Shown piece after piece: positions 26,291 to 35,004 of a DNA stretch of 64,000 nucleotides; the stretch's first letter is position 1, and the number at the start of each line of letters is the position of its first letter. The DNA is taken from contig NZ_JAIWHV010000011.1 of NCBI RefSeq assembly GCF_020177375.1, positions 1 to 64,000 on the forward strand, given 5' to 3'. The notes beneath the pieces are model-generated. The model did not search any database. It saw only the letters and a list, made by a program, of their open reading frames with translations, and was not told the origin of the DNA. This DNA comes from Saliphagus infecundisoli. GTDB lineage: Archaea > Halobacteriota > Halobacteria > Halobacteriales > Natrialbaceae. The position numbers were made by a program, and so were the translations under genes.

Positions 26291-28099
26291 CTACTCGACG
26301 GTGACGCTTTTCGCCAGGTTCCGTGGCTTGTCGATCGGCCGGTCGAGCAGTTCGGCGGCGTGATAGGAGAGGAGCTGGAGTTGGACGTTCGCGAGCAGGC
26401 CTGCGAGCCGGGGGTCGGTTTCGGGGATCTCGAGGTGGGCGTCCGCGACGTCGGCCGCCGGGTGGTCGGCCGGACAGATCGCGATCACGGGCGCGCCGCG
26501 GGTGGCGGCCTCCTCGGCGTTCGCGAGCGTCCGGTCGTCCTCGATTCCCGTGAACACCGTAAAGACCGGCGTCTCCTCGGTGACGAGCGCGAGCGGGCCG
26601 TGTTTGAGCTCCCCGGAGGCGAAGCCCTCGGCGTGCTCGTAGGTTATCTCCTTGAACTTCAGGGCGCCCTCGAGCGCGACCGGATAACCCTGTCCACGCC
26701 CCAAAAAGAAGTACGACCGGCTGTCGCGATACCGGCGGGCGATCTCGGCGGCGTCGCTTTCGGTGAGGAGCCGCTCGATGTCCCCCGGAAGGCGGTCGGC
26801 GGCGGCGAGCAGGGAGTCGAGATCGGAGAGCCCGTCGCCCGCGAGGGCGTCCTCGACGATTCGACCCGCGAGCAGGGTGAGAGCGACCGCCTGCGAGGAG
26901 AACGTCTTGGTGGCAGCGACGCCGATTTCGGGTCCTGCGCGGATCAGCAGCGAGTCGTCGGCCTCGCGGGCGGCCGTCGAGCCGACGACGTTGGTGACCG
27001 TCACCGTTCGGGCGCCCTTGCGGACGGCCCGCCGCAGCGCGCTCAGAGTGTCTGCGGTCTCGCCGCTCTGGGTGACCGCGACGACGAGCGTCCGGTCGTC
27101 GACCGGCGGCGAACTCGCGCCGTACTCGTTGGCGAGCAGCGCGCGGGCGTCGACGCCCGCCTGGGTCAGCGAGAGGGCGCCGTACATCGCTGCGTGGTAG
27201 GAGGTGCCACAGGCGACGAACTGGACCCGATCGATCCCCTCGAACGCTCCCGGGGGAAACTCCTCCAGGTCGATCCCGTCGTCGATCCGGCCCTCGACGG
27301 CCTGGGCCAGCGAGGTCGGCTGTTCGTAGATCTCCTTCAGCATGAAGTGGTCGTACTCGCCCTTGCCGGCCTGTTCGGGGTCCCAATCGATGGTCTCGGG
27401 CGTCCGGGGGACCGGCTCGCCCGCGAGGTCGGTGAAGTCGGCGCCGTCGGGACCGATAATCGCGACGTCGCCGTCCTCCAGATAGACGACCCGGTCGGTG
27501 TACTCGAGGAAGGCGGGGACGTCACTGGCGAGGTAGTACTCGCCCGCGTCGTCGTCGACGCCGACGACCAACGGTGAGCCGCTTCTGGCGGCGTAGATTG
27601 TGTGGTCGCCAGCGATCATCACGGCGACGGCGTAGCTACCCTCGAGCTCTTCGACCGCCCGGCGGAACGCCGCCTCGTTGTCGAAGCCCGCGTCGAGGTT
27701 CGCCTGGACGAGGTGGGGGATCACCTCGGTGTCGGTGTCGCTCGTGAAGTCGTGGCCCCGGTCGGCCAGCCGGTTCCGGAGGTCGGCGTGGTTCTCGACG
27801 ATCCCGTTGTGGACGACGGCGACGTCCTCGGTCGCGTCGGTGTGGGGGTGGGCGTTCTCGTCGGTCGGCGGCCCGTGGGTCGACCACCGGGTGTGGCCGA
27901 TGCCGACGCGTCCCTCGGGGGCGTCGATGGTCTCCTCTAACTCCGAGACGCGCCCGGAGCGTTTCCGTATCTCGATGCCGGCGCCGTTCTGGACGGCGAC
28001 GCCGGCGGAGTCGTAGCCGCGATACTCCAGGTTCTCGAGTCCGGTGAGCAGGTGGTCGAGCGCGTTCCCGCTGCCGATGCGGCCGATGATTCCACACAT
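26291..28099 (-). CDS. glmS: Glucosamine--fructose-6-phosphate aminotransferase
   Basis: A 602-residue enzyme that uses glutamine to convert fructose-6-phosphate to glucosamine-6-phosphate, the first step of UDP-GlcNAc synthesis. The N-terminal nucleophile is Cys2 (MCGIIGRIG), with GHTRWSTHG and HNGIVENH in the glutaminase domain. Two SIS sugar-isomerase domains follow (ACGTSYHA, VTQSGETADTL, LGRGQGYPVALEGALKFKE). It ends KPRNLAKSVTVE, the usual tail. The ATG at 28099 places Cys as residue 2, as required. It is convergent with the GlmU-type gene, 37 bases apart. Confidence 0.97.
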   Translation of the reverse strand: MCGIIGRIGSGNALDHLLTGLENLEYRGYDSAGVAVQNGAGIEIRKRSGRVSELEETIDAPEGRVGIGHTRWSTHGPPTDENAHPHTDATEDVAVVHNGIVENHADLRNRLADRGHDFTSDTDTEVIPHLVQANLDAGFDNEAAFRRAVEELEGSYAVAVMIAGDHTIYAARSGSPLVVGVDDDAGEYYLASDVPAFLEYTDRVVYLEDGDVAIIGPDGADFTDLAGEPVPRTPETIDWDPEQAGKGEYDHFMLKEIYEQPTSLAQAVEGRIDDGIDLEEFPPGAFEGIDRVQFVACGTSYHAAMYGALSLTQAGVDARALLANEYGASSPPVDDRTLVVAVTQSGETADTLSALRRAVRKGARTVTVTNVVGSTAAREADDSLLIRAGPEIGVAATKTFSSQAVALTLLAGRIVEDALAGDGLSDLDSLLAAADRLPGDIERLLTESDAAEIARRYRDSRSYFFLGRGQGYPVALEGALKFKEITYEHAEGFASGELKHGPLALVTEETPVFTVFTGIEDDRTLANAEEAATRGAPVIAICPADHPAADVADAHLEIPETDPRLAGLLANVQLQLLSYHAAELLDRPIDKPRNLAKSVTVE

Positions 28100-28479
28100 G
28101 ATCTGGGGAGCCGTGGTGTCCGTTGCCGGTCGCCGATCCCCTCGACGGGGGCGAAGTGAGGCGACACGAACGTACCCCGGAGTTGCTACCTTCACCCCAT
28201 TACTATAGACGGGCTAACGCGACGGTTAGGAGTTCGATACGGAACGGGAACCGGTCGGCGTCGAAACGGGGGGCTCGCGGCCCGGACGCGCGTACTCGGG
28301 TCGTTGTAGATCGTCCAATTATCGGATCCTACACCCGATATGGGAGTACGGACGATCGGTTTAGTTGGGGGTGATCGCGCCAGTTACCGATCGCCATCCG
28401 GTTCGGGGACGGGGAGAGAAGCGGGATCGTACGGCGGCGAACCGGCCGATAAACGTTTCATAATTCGATCCAATCGTTT
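28100..28479. other. 380-base gap between ccdA and glmS
   Basis: No gene seen. A minus-strand TATA-like CTATAG (28202-28207) about 100 bases from the glmS start may drive glmS. Further in, arms CGATCGG (28353-28359) and CCGATCG (28387-28393) form an inverted repeat with a 27-base loop downstream of the ccdA end. Confidence 0.45.
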
Positions 28480-29157
28480 CTACACCGCGTCGAGGACGAC
28501 GATCGAGAGGTAGAGCTGACCGGCCCCGGCGACGATCATCAGCCCGCCCGCCAGGCGCTCCAACGTCCGCCCGTGGTGGGCGAGCCGGCCGGCCCCCGCC
28601 ATCAGCCCGGTTCCGGTCGCCACCGTCACCGCGACCATCAGGAGGACGATTCCGGCGATGTAGGTCCCGAAAACGAGCGCGGTGGAGGCGGTCGGCAACG
28701 AAAGCGCCCGCGCGACCACCATCAAGAACACCGGCGCGACACAGCCGACGGCCGCGAGCGCGTAGCCGACGCCGAAGATCCCGAATCCGACGACACTCGA
28801 GCGCCGTTTCGGGAGCGAAAGCGAGAGCGACGGCGCCCGGCCCGCGACGACGAGCGCGCCGAGGACGACCAGCAGCCCGCCGACGACCGGCTCGAAGAGG
28901 GTGACCCGGGAGAACGCCTCGTTGCCGACGGCGAACGCGACCCCGATCAGCACGACCAGCGTCGCGAGGACGCCCGCGCCCGCGATCAGCCCGCGCCCGA
29001 CGGCGCCCCCGACGGTCGCCTCCTCCCCCGTCTGGCTGGCGTAGAAGCCGACGTACCCCGGCAGGAGCGGGTACGCACACGGCGAGAAGAAGGTCGCGAT
29101 CCCCGCGGTAAACGCGAAGGCGAGCGTCGTCGCGAGCCCCGGATCGAGGACGGACAT
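28480..29157 (-). CDS. ccdA: Cytochrome c biogenesis/thiol-disulfide transporter CcdA
   Basis: A 225-residue, six-helix membrane protein of the DsbD/CcdA group that carries electrons across the membrane as thiols. The two key cysteines are in FFSPCAYPLLPGY (helix 1) and AAVGCVAPVF (helix 4). The gene starts three bases after tlpA ends, so sco, tlpA and ccdA form one operon. CcdA would keep the TlpA and Sco thiols reduced on the outer face for cytochrome c haem ligation or copper-centre assembly. Confidence 0.92.
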   Translation of the reverse strand: MSVLDPGLATTLAFAFTAGIATFFSPCAYPLLPGYVGFYASQTGEEATVGGAVGRGLIAGAGVLATLVVLIGVAFAVGNEAFSRVTLFEPVVGGLLVVLGALVVAGRAPSLSLSLPKRRSSVVGFGIFGVGYALAAVGCVAPVFLMVVARALSLPTASTALVFGTYIAGIVLLMVAVTVATGTGLMAGAGRLAHHGRTLERLAGGLMIVAGAGQLYLSIVVLDAV

Positions 29158-29160
29158 CGG

Positions 29161-29691
29161 CTACTCCGCCGCCTCGATCCGGTTGACGATCCCGTCGGCC
29201 GAGAGGATCCCGCTGTGAGACCAGTCGACGACGCCCTCCCTATCGAGGACGACCGCGGTCGGGTAGCCGCTGACCTCGTAGCGTTCGCTCAACTCGCCCG
29301 TGGGGTCGAGCGCGACCGTCCACCCGCCGTCGTGGTCGGCCCACCACTCCCGGAGTTCGCCCTCGCTTACCGTCCGGCCGATCGGCTCGTTGGTCACCGA
29401 GACGAAGTCGGCCTCCGTTCGGTCCCTCGCCTCGGCGATCGCCGGCATCTGTTCCTTGCAGGGCGCACACCATGTCGCAAAGAAGTCCAGAAAGCGCACC
29501 CGGTCGGCGTCGAGGTTTGGGATCATCACCGTACCGTCGGTGCTGCCCGCGGCCTCGACGGTCTCGAGTTCGACCGGCTCCTCGGGTTCGGTGTCGTCGT
29601 CGAGAGAGGGACGACCGAAGACGGCGAGACCGGCGCCGCCGGCGACCACGCCCGCGCTCGCGATTCCGGCGAGGAGGTCCCGTCGGCGCAT
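29161..29691 (-). CDS. TlpA-like exported thioredoxin
   Basis: A 176-residue thioredoxin-fold protein with a Tat-type signal (MRRRDLLAGIASAG) and active site WCAPC in FFATWCAPCKEQMP, then the cis-Pro loop GYPTAV. It should reduce disulfides outside the cytoplasm using electrons from CcdA. Alternative start: a GTG at 29700 overlaps the sco stop in the common 4-base GTGA manner and adds MTR; the ATG at 29691 is listed because it starts the twin-arginine signal cleanly. Confidence 0.9.
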   Translation of the reverse strand: MRRRDLLAGIASAGVVAGGAGLAVFGRPSLDDDTEPEEPVELETVEAAGSTDGTVMIPNLDADRVRFLDFFATWCAPCKEQMPAIAEARDRTEADFVSVTNEPIGRTVSEGELREWWADHDGGWTVALDPTGELSERYEVSGYPTAVVLDREGVVDWSHSGILSADGIVNRIEAAE

Positions 29692-29696
29692 CCGAG

Positions 29697-30413
29697 TCAC
29701 CCCGAGACGACCGTCTCGACGTCCTCGAGGATCGTCTCGGTCCCGACCTGGGTCGCCCTCGGATAGGCGCGTTCGACGACGCCGTCCTCGTTTCCGAGCA
29801 GGATCAGGGCGAAGTGGGTGAACGTGTATTCGTGACCGTCGTGGCCCGAGTGGTTCCCCTCGGCCTCCTCGACCGGGACCCGCTCGATCGGCATCCCGAA
29901 CTCCTCGTCGACGAGCTCCATTGCCGTCTCGTTGTTCTCGGGCCGGAGGAAGTGCCAGTTGCCCGCGTCGAGATCGATGCCGTAATCGTCGGCGTAGCTC
30001 TCGAGGCGGTCGGCGGTGTCGACGTTGGGGTCGAAGGTCAACGCGAGGAAGGCGATCTCGTCGCCGTATCCGTTGTCGGCGGCGTCGATCTGGGCCTGGA
30101 GGAGCCGCTGTATTAGTGCCGGGCAGACCCCGTCCGGACAGGTGGTAAAGAAGAAAGTCATCAGGATCGAACGCTTGCCCTCGAACTCCTCGGCGGTCAC
30201 CGTCTCCCCGGTGAGCGGATCGGGAACCGAAAAGGCGGGGAAGTCGTCGCCGTGGGTCGGGTGAGAAGGATCCCCGCGGCTCTCGGAGGGCGGATCGAGG
30301 ACGGTCCGTTCTCCCCCGTCCGAGCCCCGAATCGTCCCGAGACAGCCCGCAGCGCCGACGGCACCGACGCTTCCGGCGACCCCGAGCGAACGGAGATACG
30401 CACGTCGTTCCAT
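29697..30413 (-). CDS. SCO1/SenC-type copper chaperone lipoprotein
   Basis: A 238-residue protein with a Tat/lipobox start (MERRAYLRSLG, cleavage before Cys24 in AAGC). The Sco copper site is present: CPDGVC (the CxxxC motif) and, about 90 residues later, His in FTHFALIL. Sco proteins deliver Cu to the CuA centre of haem-copper oxidases or act as thiol reductases. An extra HSGHDGHEY histidine stretch precedes the ligand His. It is first gene of the sco-tlpA-ccdA operon and diverges from the P19-like lipoprotein at 30502. Confidence 0.92.
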   Translation of the reverse strand: MERRAYLRSLGVAGSVGAVGAAGCLGTIRGSDGGERTVLDPPSESRGDPSHPTHGDDFPAFSVPDPLTGETVTAEEFEGKRSILMTFFFTTCPDGVCPALIQRLLQAQIDAADNGYGDEIAFLALTFDPNVDTADRLESYADDYGIDLDAGNWHFLRPENNETAMELVDEEFGMPIERVPVEEAEGNHSGHDGHEYTFTHFALILLGNEDGVVERAYPRATQVGTETILEDVETVVSG

Positions 30414-30501
30414 GGTCGGAGCCAGGGACCGAGAGGAGAAAGGGGCGTTGGTTCACGGGGGAACCGGAAGGCGTTTTTCCGCGCTCGCCCAACCGTCGAC
30501 G

Positions 30502-31638
30502 ATGAACCGACGAGCCGTCCTCCGGCGTGCCGGGACCGCCGGCGGACTGGCTCTCGCGGGCTGTCTCGAGGGGCTGGGCTTCGAGGAGGAGTCGGCCTGG
30601 CGGGACCCGCCGCTGGTCTCGGACCGGCCGGACGCGGTCTACGTCCCCGCCTCGACGGAGACGATGGGAACCTACGGGCGCGCCGTCGGCGAGGAGTACG
30701 CCGTCTCGCTGTCGTACACCGTCCCCCACCGGTTCTGGACCGTCGCCGGCCGCGAAACCAGCCGCGTCACCGTCGGAACCGACGACACGATCCACCTCAT
30801 GTGTACCGTCTGGGCACCCGGCACCGACCACGTCCTCCCCGTCGAGGTCGGCGGCGACCTCCGCCGGGACGGCGAGTCCGTCCGGTCGTTTTCCCCCTGG
30901 CCGATGCTCTCTCAACGGATGGGTTTTCACTACGGCGACAACGTCGCCCTCCCCGAAGAGGGAGCCTACACGCTCGAGCTCTCAGTCGGCCCGACCACGG
31001 CTCGCCCGGTCGGCGAGTTCGAGGGGCGGTTCGAGCGACAGGAGACGTTCGAGCTCGGCTTCGAGTACGAACGCTCCCAGATCCACGAGGTCGAGTTCGA
31101 GGAGGTGCCCGAGGACCGGAGGGGCGAGCGCGGCGCCCTGGAGCTGATGGATCACTCGGGGATGGACGGCGAGGGCAGGAACGGCGATCATGACGGCGAG
31201 AACGGGAGTCACGCCGCCAGCGATGGCGGCACGAGCGACGACCCCGGCCATCCGCCGACCTCCCGGGGAGTTCCGATCGGGGAGCTCCCGGGAACCGTCC
31301 TCGGGAGCGCACGGACCGGCGACGCCGAGCTCTCGGTCGTAGAGACCGATCCCGTTTACGACGCGGAGTCCTACCTCGCCGTGTTCGCCCGGACCCCCCA
31401 CAACGACGTGGTGCTCCCGTTCATGTCGCTGTCGGCACGGATCGGCGGCGAGGAGGCAGCGTTGACCGAGACCCTCGCGCCCGAACTGGGCCCCCACCAC
31501 GGGGTCGAGACGGACGCCCTCGAGGCGGGGACGGAGATCACGGTCGCCGTCGAGGCCATCCCGCAGGTCGCCAGACACGACGGCTACGAGACCGCGTTCT
31601 TCGAGTTCGAGGACGTTACCGTGACCGTCGGCGAGTAA
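30502..31638 (+). CDS. Second two-domain P19/Tp34-like metal-binding lipoprotein
   Basis: A 378-residue paralogue of the protein at 3168-4343. It has a Tat-like/lipobox start (MNRRAVLRRAGTAGGLALAGC), a first P19-like domain with SPWPMLSQRMGFHYGDNV, a His-rich linker (about 215-245) and a second domain with LGPHHGVETD and AIPQVARHDGYETAFFEFE. Its divergence from the sco gene across an 88-base gap suggests joint control and a shared role in Cu or Fe handling outside the cell. P19 itself is an iron/copper-binding uptake protein. The assignment rests on motif reading. Confidence 0.72.
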   Translation: MNRRAVLRRAGTAGGLALAGCLEGLGFEEESAWRDPPLVSDRPDAVYVPASTETMGTYGRAVGEEYAVSLSYTVPHRFWTVAGRETSRVTVGTDDTIHLMCTVWAPGTDHVLPVEVGGDLRRDGESVRSFSPWPMLSQRMGFHYGDNVALPEEGAYTLELSVGPTTARPVGEFEGRFERQETFELGFEYERSQIHEVEFEEVPEDRRGERGALELMDHSGMDGEGRNGDHDGENGSHAASDGGTSDDPGHPPTSRGVPIGELPGTVLGSARTGDAELSVVETDPVYDAESYLAVFARTPHNDVVLPFMSLSARIGGEEAALTETLAPELGPHHGVETDALEAGTEITVAVEAIPQVARHDGYETAFFEFEDVTVTVGE

Positions 31639-31721
31639 GGACGGGCTGGCGGTCGGGTCGGAGCGCGCCGGCACCGATAGGGGCTCGATAACTAATCCGG
31701 CTCACTCCCTACGACGGGGGC

Positions 31722-31901
31722 ATGTCGCGATCGAACCAGCCACGGGCCCGCGTCGCCTGCCCCGACTGCGAGACGACCGTCGTCGCCCCGATTCCCGGAC
31801 CGCGGTCGAACGCCCCGCCTGGGAGCGACCGCCCCCGACTCAGGGGAACCGAGACGAGCTGTCGGAACTGCGAGCGCGAACTCGAGGTCTACTACTACTG
31901 A
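31722..31901 (+). CDS. Tiny zinc-ribbon protein (59 aa)
   Basis: The ATG at 31722 opens a 59-residue frame with CPDC near residue 13 and CRNC near residue 47, an ideal single zinc-ribbon, ending LEVYYY. It is preceded by an A/T-bearing ATAACTAAT about 30 bases upstream, consistent with a leaderless promoter. Small single-zinc proteins of this type are frequent in haloarchaea. No specific function is assigned. Confidence 0.7.
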   Translation: MSRSNQPRARVACPDCETTVVAPIPGPRSNAPPGSDRPRLRGTETSCRNCERELEVYYY

Positions 31902-31983
31902 CACCGCCTACGGGAGTCGCGCCGGGAAACGGTCTATCAGTAGCCACGCCAGAGTTATCAATCCGCTTCACGTTATCGGTACC

Positions 31984-32307
31984 ATGAATTCGACAGTACG
32001 AACCGACCGATCGTTCGGATACGTCTCCGTCGCAGCGATTCTCCTCGGGGCGGCCGTTTTCGGCTACGGACTGCTCGTGACCAGCGTGTCGGTACTCGGC
32101 GGAGGATGGATCGCCGCGATCGGGCTCGCGCTCGCGCTTTCGGGCGCGTTCGACACCGCCTGGGCCGGCCGGCGCCTGGGCCTCTCGGCGGGCGACCGGC
32201 GGACGCTGTCGCTGTCGTGTCTCGCCGTCGCCGCAGTCCTCGCGGTCGCGTTCGTCGTCGTCAACGGGTTCGGGGGCGTGGAGGTCACCGAGTTCGAATC
32301 CCCATGA
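31984..32307 (+). CDS. Small three-helix membrane protein
   Basis: A 107-residue protein with hydrophobic helices at about 14-33, 38-58 and 75-95. A short TATA-like stretch precedes it (GTTATCAATC, near 31952). Its stop overlaps the next start by ATGA, so it is coupled to the membrane zincin gene downstream. No family is recognised. Confidence 0.7.
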   Translation: MNSTVRTDRSFGYVSVAAILLGAAVFGYGLLVTSVSVLGGGWIAAIGLALALSGAFDTAWAGRRLGLSAGDRRTLSLSCLAVAAVLAVAFVVVNGFGGVEVTEFESP

Positions 32308-33260
32308 GCGACCACGGGACGACCGACCGCGGGACGGAACGCACCGAGACGGTGATCGGGGACCTCAAGTTGACCCGCGGGCTGGCCATCCAGATGGCCG
32401 CGCTGGGAACGCTCGGGCTGTTCGTCGCGGTCGCCGCCCTCAGCGTTCTCTATCAGGGAGCCACCGGCGAGGCCGCAACGTTTCGGTTCGCGCCCGGCGT
32501 CGACTGGTGGACCGACGCCCTGAACCTGCTGGTGCTCGCCGTCCTGGGGACCGCGTTCGTCGTCCCCCACGAGTGGCTCCACGGGCTGGCGATCCGCCAC
32601 TATGGCGGCGAGGCGAGATACGGCGTCGGCGTCGCCCACTTCGTGCTACCCTACGCCTACGCGACGACCGACCACGAATTCAGCCGCGACCAGTTCGTCG
32701 TCGTCCTCCTGACGCCGCTCGTGGTGTTGACCGGCGTGGGGGTCCCGGTCATGCTCCTCCTCGAGTGGGACTGGCTGATCGTGCCGCTCGCGGCCAACGC
32801 CGCCGGCGCCGTCGCCGACCTCTGGATGACGATGACGCTGCTCTCGTACCCCGCGTCCATCCGCCTGGAGGACCACGAGACCGGCGTCAGGATCCTCGGC
32901 GACGAGCGCGACCGTCCCCGGGAGTTATCGGTGACGGCGCTGGTCTGGGACGCGCTCTCGGGAGCCGCCGTCGCCGTGATCGGGCTGCTGGCGGTCCTCG
33001 CGGTCGGCGGGCCCCTCGTGCTGTCGGCACTGGGCGTCGAGTCGCTCGCGGTCGGGACCGACGGGACGGTCACGTTCCTGTTCTCGTTCGTCTCCACGCC
33101 CGATGAGATCTCGTTCGCCGTCGGCCCGGGCGTCCTCGCCGTCGGCGCCGCACTCGGACTCTGCTATGCGTTCGCCCGGAGCTACCGGAGGCGGCGTCCC
33201 GCGGACGAACCGACCGACGTGGCCGACGTGGTGGCACCCGATCGGGCACGCTCGTCATAA
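32304..33260 (+). CDS. DUF3267-type integral-membrane zincin
   Basis: A 318-residue multi-pass membrane protein with the metallopeptidase HExxH motif (VVPHEWLHGLAIRHYGG) inside a hydrophobic region, typical of DUF3267 membrane zincins. A second metal ligand could be in HFVLPYAYATTDHEF. Six or so helices can be counted. It is predicted to be a protease or a protein with a protease-like fold. The ATG overlaps the preceding stop (ATGA), indicating coupling with the small membrane protein. Confidence 0.82.
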   Translation: MSDHGTTDRGTERTETVIGDLKLTRGLAIQMAALGTLGLFVAVAALSVLYQGATGEAATFRFAPGVDWWTDALNLLVLAVLGTAFVVPHEWLHGLAIRHYGGEARYGVGVAHFVLPYAYATTDHEFSRDQFVVVLLTPLVVLTGVGVPVMLLLEWDWLIVPLAANAAGAVADLWMTMTLLSYPASIRLEDHETGVRILGDERDRPRELSVTALVWDALSGAAVAVIGLLAVLAVGGPLVLSALGVESLAVGTDGTVTFLFSFVSTPDEISFAVGPGVLAVGAALGLCYAFARSYRRRRPADEPTDVADVVAPDRARSS

Positions 33261-33348
33261 CGGGAGCCGTCGAGCGCTTCTGCAGGGGGCGGCGGGAAAC
33301 GATGCCGGGGAACCAATCTACTTTGCCGTTCGGGCCCAAGAGCCGGCG

Positions 33349-34302
33349 ATGTCGACGAACGAGGCGTTGGCCGGCGACTCCCTCCCGGCGAGCGACGCCT
33401 TCGGCGCCCTCGCCAACGAGGCCAGAATCGAGGTCGTTGAGGCGATGGGCCGGCGGGAGGCCGAGGGCCGGACCCCGGCACGGTTCTCGGAGCTGTTCGC
33501 CGAAAGCGACGCGGAGACAACCGCGGGCTTTTCGTATCACCTCGACGCCCTCGTAGGACTCTACCTGCGAAAGGTGGAGACCGGGGACGGCTCCGGCGAA
33601 TCGGCGGACGGCCGACACGGCGCGGGGTACGAACTCACCCACGCGGGCCGGGAAGTCGCCCGCGCGCTCGCGGCCGGGACGTACGCCCCCCGATCCGACC
33701 GCTCGGTCCCGGTCGGGGAGCCCTGTCCCCGCTGTGGCGAGGCGGGGCTCTCCGGAGAGTCGAGCGACGGCGTCCTCGCGATCGGGTGTGAGGCCTGCAG
33801 CCAGCCGATCCTCTCGCTTGCGGTGCCGGCCGGGCTGGCCGACGGCGGGGAGGTGCCCGAGGCGTTCGACCGCCACCACCGTCACCGCCTGGCCGCCTTC
33901 GCCGACGGGCGCTGTCCGGAGTGTGGCGGGCACGTCGAGCGCGAGGTCGTTCCCGCCGGCGAGGTGCGGGACGGATCGGCCGCGAGAGCGGGCGTCGAGG
34001 ACCACGCGGATGCCGACCGGGTTCAGGCCGCGTTCTCGTGTGACCAGTGTGGCCACGGTCTCCGGGCACCCGTCACGCTCGCCGTCATGGACCACCCCGC
34101 CGTCGTCGCCTTCTACCACGACCACGGTCGCGACGTCGGGGATCGTCCCATCTGGAACGTCGGGAGCGAGTGGACGGAATCGATACTCTCCGAAGAACCC
34201 CTCTGTGTCCGCGTCGTCGCCGATCTCGCCGGCGACAGCCTCGCGCTCTACGTCGACCGCGACCTCGCTGTCCGGGAGGTCCAGCGGACCGACCGCAGTT
34301 AG
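33349..34302 (+). CDS. ArsR-like winged helix with zinc-ribbon domains
   Basis: A 317-residue cytosolic protein. Residues about 15-100 form an ArsR-type winged helix (DAFGALANEARIEVVEAM, GFSYHLDALV). The remainder carries three Cys-pair motifs: CPRCG followed by CEAC, CPECGG, and CDQCGHG, giving at least two zinc sites. This layout is common in haloarchaea (DUF7351-type by recollection) and should be a transcription regulator. It overlaps the convergent proteasome alpha gene by four bases. Confidence 0.85.
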   Translation: MSTNEALAGDSLPASDAFGALANEARIEVVEAMGRREAEGRTPARFSELFAESDAETTAGFSYHLDALVGLYLRKVETGDGSGESADGRHGAGYELTHAGREVARALAAGTYAPRSDRSVPVGEPCPRCGEAGLSGESSDGVLAIGCEACSQPILSLAVPAGLADGGEVPEAFDRHHRHRLAAFADGRCPECGGHVEREVVPAGEVRDGSAARAGVEDHADADRVQAAFSCDQCGHGLRAPVTLAVMDHPAVVAFYHDHGRDVGDRPIWNVGSEWTESILSEEPLCVRVVADLAGDSLALYVDRDLAVREVQRTDRS

Positions 34303-35003
34303 CTCGCCGGCGTGAACCGGTCGATCTCCGCGGACGACAGCCGGGAGAAGGTAGCGGGCTCCCCGGCGTCGGGGGTCGCGACGGCCACCTCCTCGGGTTC
34401 GAGCGAGTCCTCGCGTGCGAGAGCCCCGAGCGCGAGTTCGATCCCGCGGTCGAGCGTTCCGGGTTCGTCCTCGAGGCCCTCTGCGAGGACAGAGCGGACC
34501 TCCCCGGCGTCGGCTCCGATCGCGCCGGCACGCCAGCCCGCGACCGTCCCGCCGGGATCGACCTCAAACAGTCCTCCGTCGGTGCCGGCGACGAGCAGGG
34601 CAGTACCGTAGGGACGGGAGCCCCCGGTTTGTGTGTGTTCCTGAACGTGGTCGGCGACCGCCCGCGCGAGCGCGTCGGTCCCGATCGGCTCGTCGTACCG
34701 GATGCGGTGGCCGGTGGCCGCCTCGCGGCCGACCTCCACGAGCCGCCGAGCGTCGGCGGCGTGGCCCGCGGCCGCGACGGCGGCGTGGTCGTCGATCTCG
34801 TGGATCTTTGCGACCGACTCGGGCTCGATCAGCGGCGAACGGAGCGGCCGCCGGGCGGCCAGGACGGGTCCCTCGGCCGTCCGGACGCCGACGCTCGGCG
34901 ACCCGCGCGAGACGGCCTCCCGGGCGTACTCGACCTGGTAGAGCCGACCGTCCGGCGAGAAGATCGTCTGGCCGCGGTCGTAGGCCTGCCGGTCGGGCTC
35001 CAT
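34299..35003 (-). CDS. psmA: Proteasome alpha subunit (second type)
   Basis: A 234-residue alpha subunit for the 20S proteasome outer ring. The gate-forming N-terminus YDRGQTIFSPDGRLYQVEYAREAV is intact. The body differs from textbook haloarchaeal alpha1 (for example RRPLRSPLIEPESVAKIHEID) and is a bit short, suggesting a paralogue. It follows the beta gene with one base between, so both subunits are made from one transcript. Confidence 0.9.
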   Translation of the reverse strand: MEPDRQAYDRGQTIFSPDGRLYQVEYAREAVSRGSPSVGVRTAEGPVLAARRPLRSPLIEPESVAKIHEIDDHAAVAAAGHAADARRLVEVGREAATGHRIRYDEPIGTDALARAVADHVQEHTQTGGSRPYGTALLVAGTDGGLFEVDPGGTVAGWRAGAIGADAGEVRSVLAEGLEDEPGTLDRGIELALGALAREDSLEPEEVAVATPDAGEPATFSRLSSAEIDRFTPAS

Positions 35004-35004
35004 C

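Noticed and set aside
31692-31904. 70-residue minus-strand frame opposite the tiny zinc-ribbon gene
   Set aside because: The plus strand has two Cys-pair zinc motifs and a promoter-like box; the minus frame has nothing.
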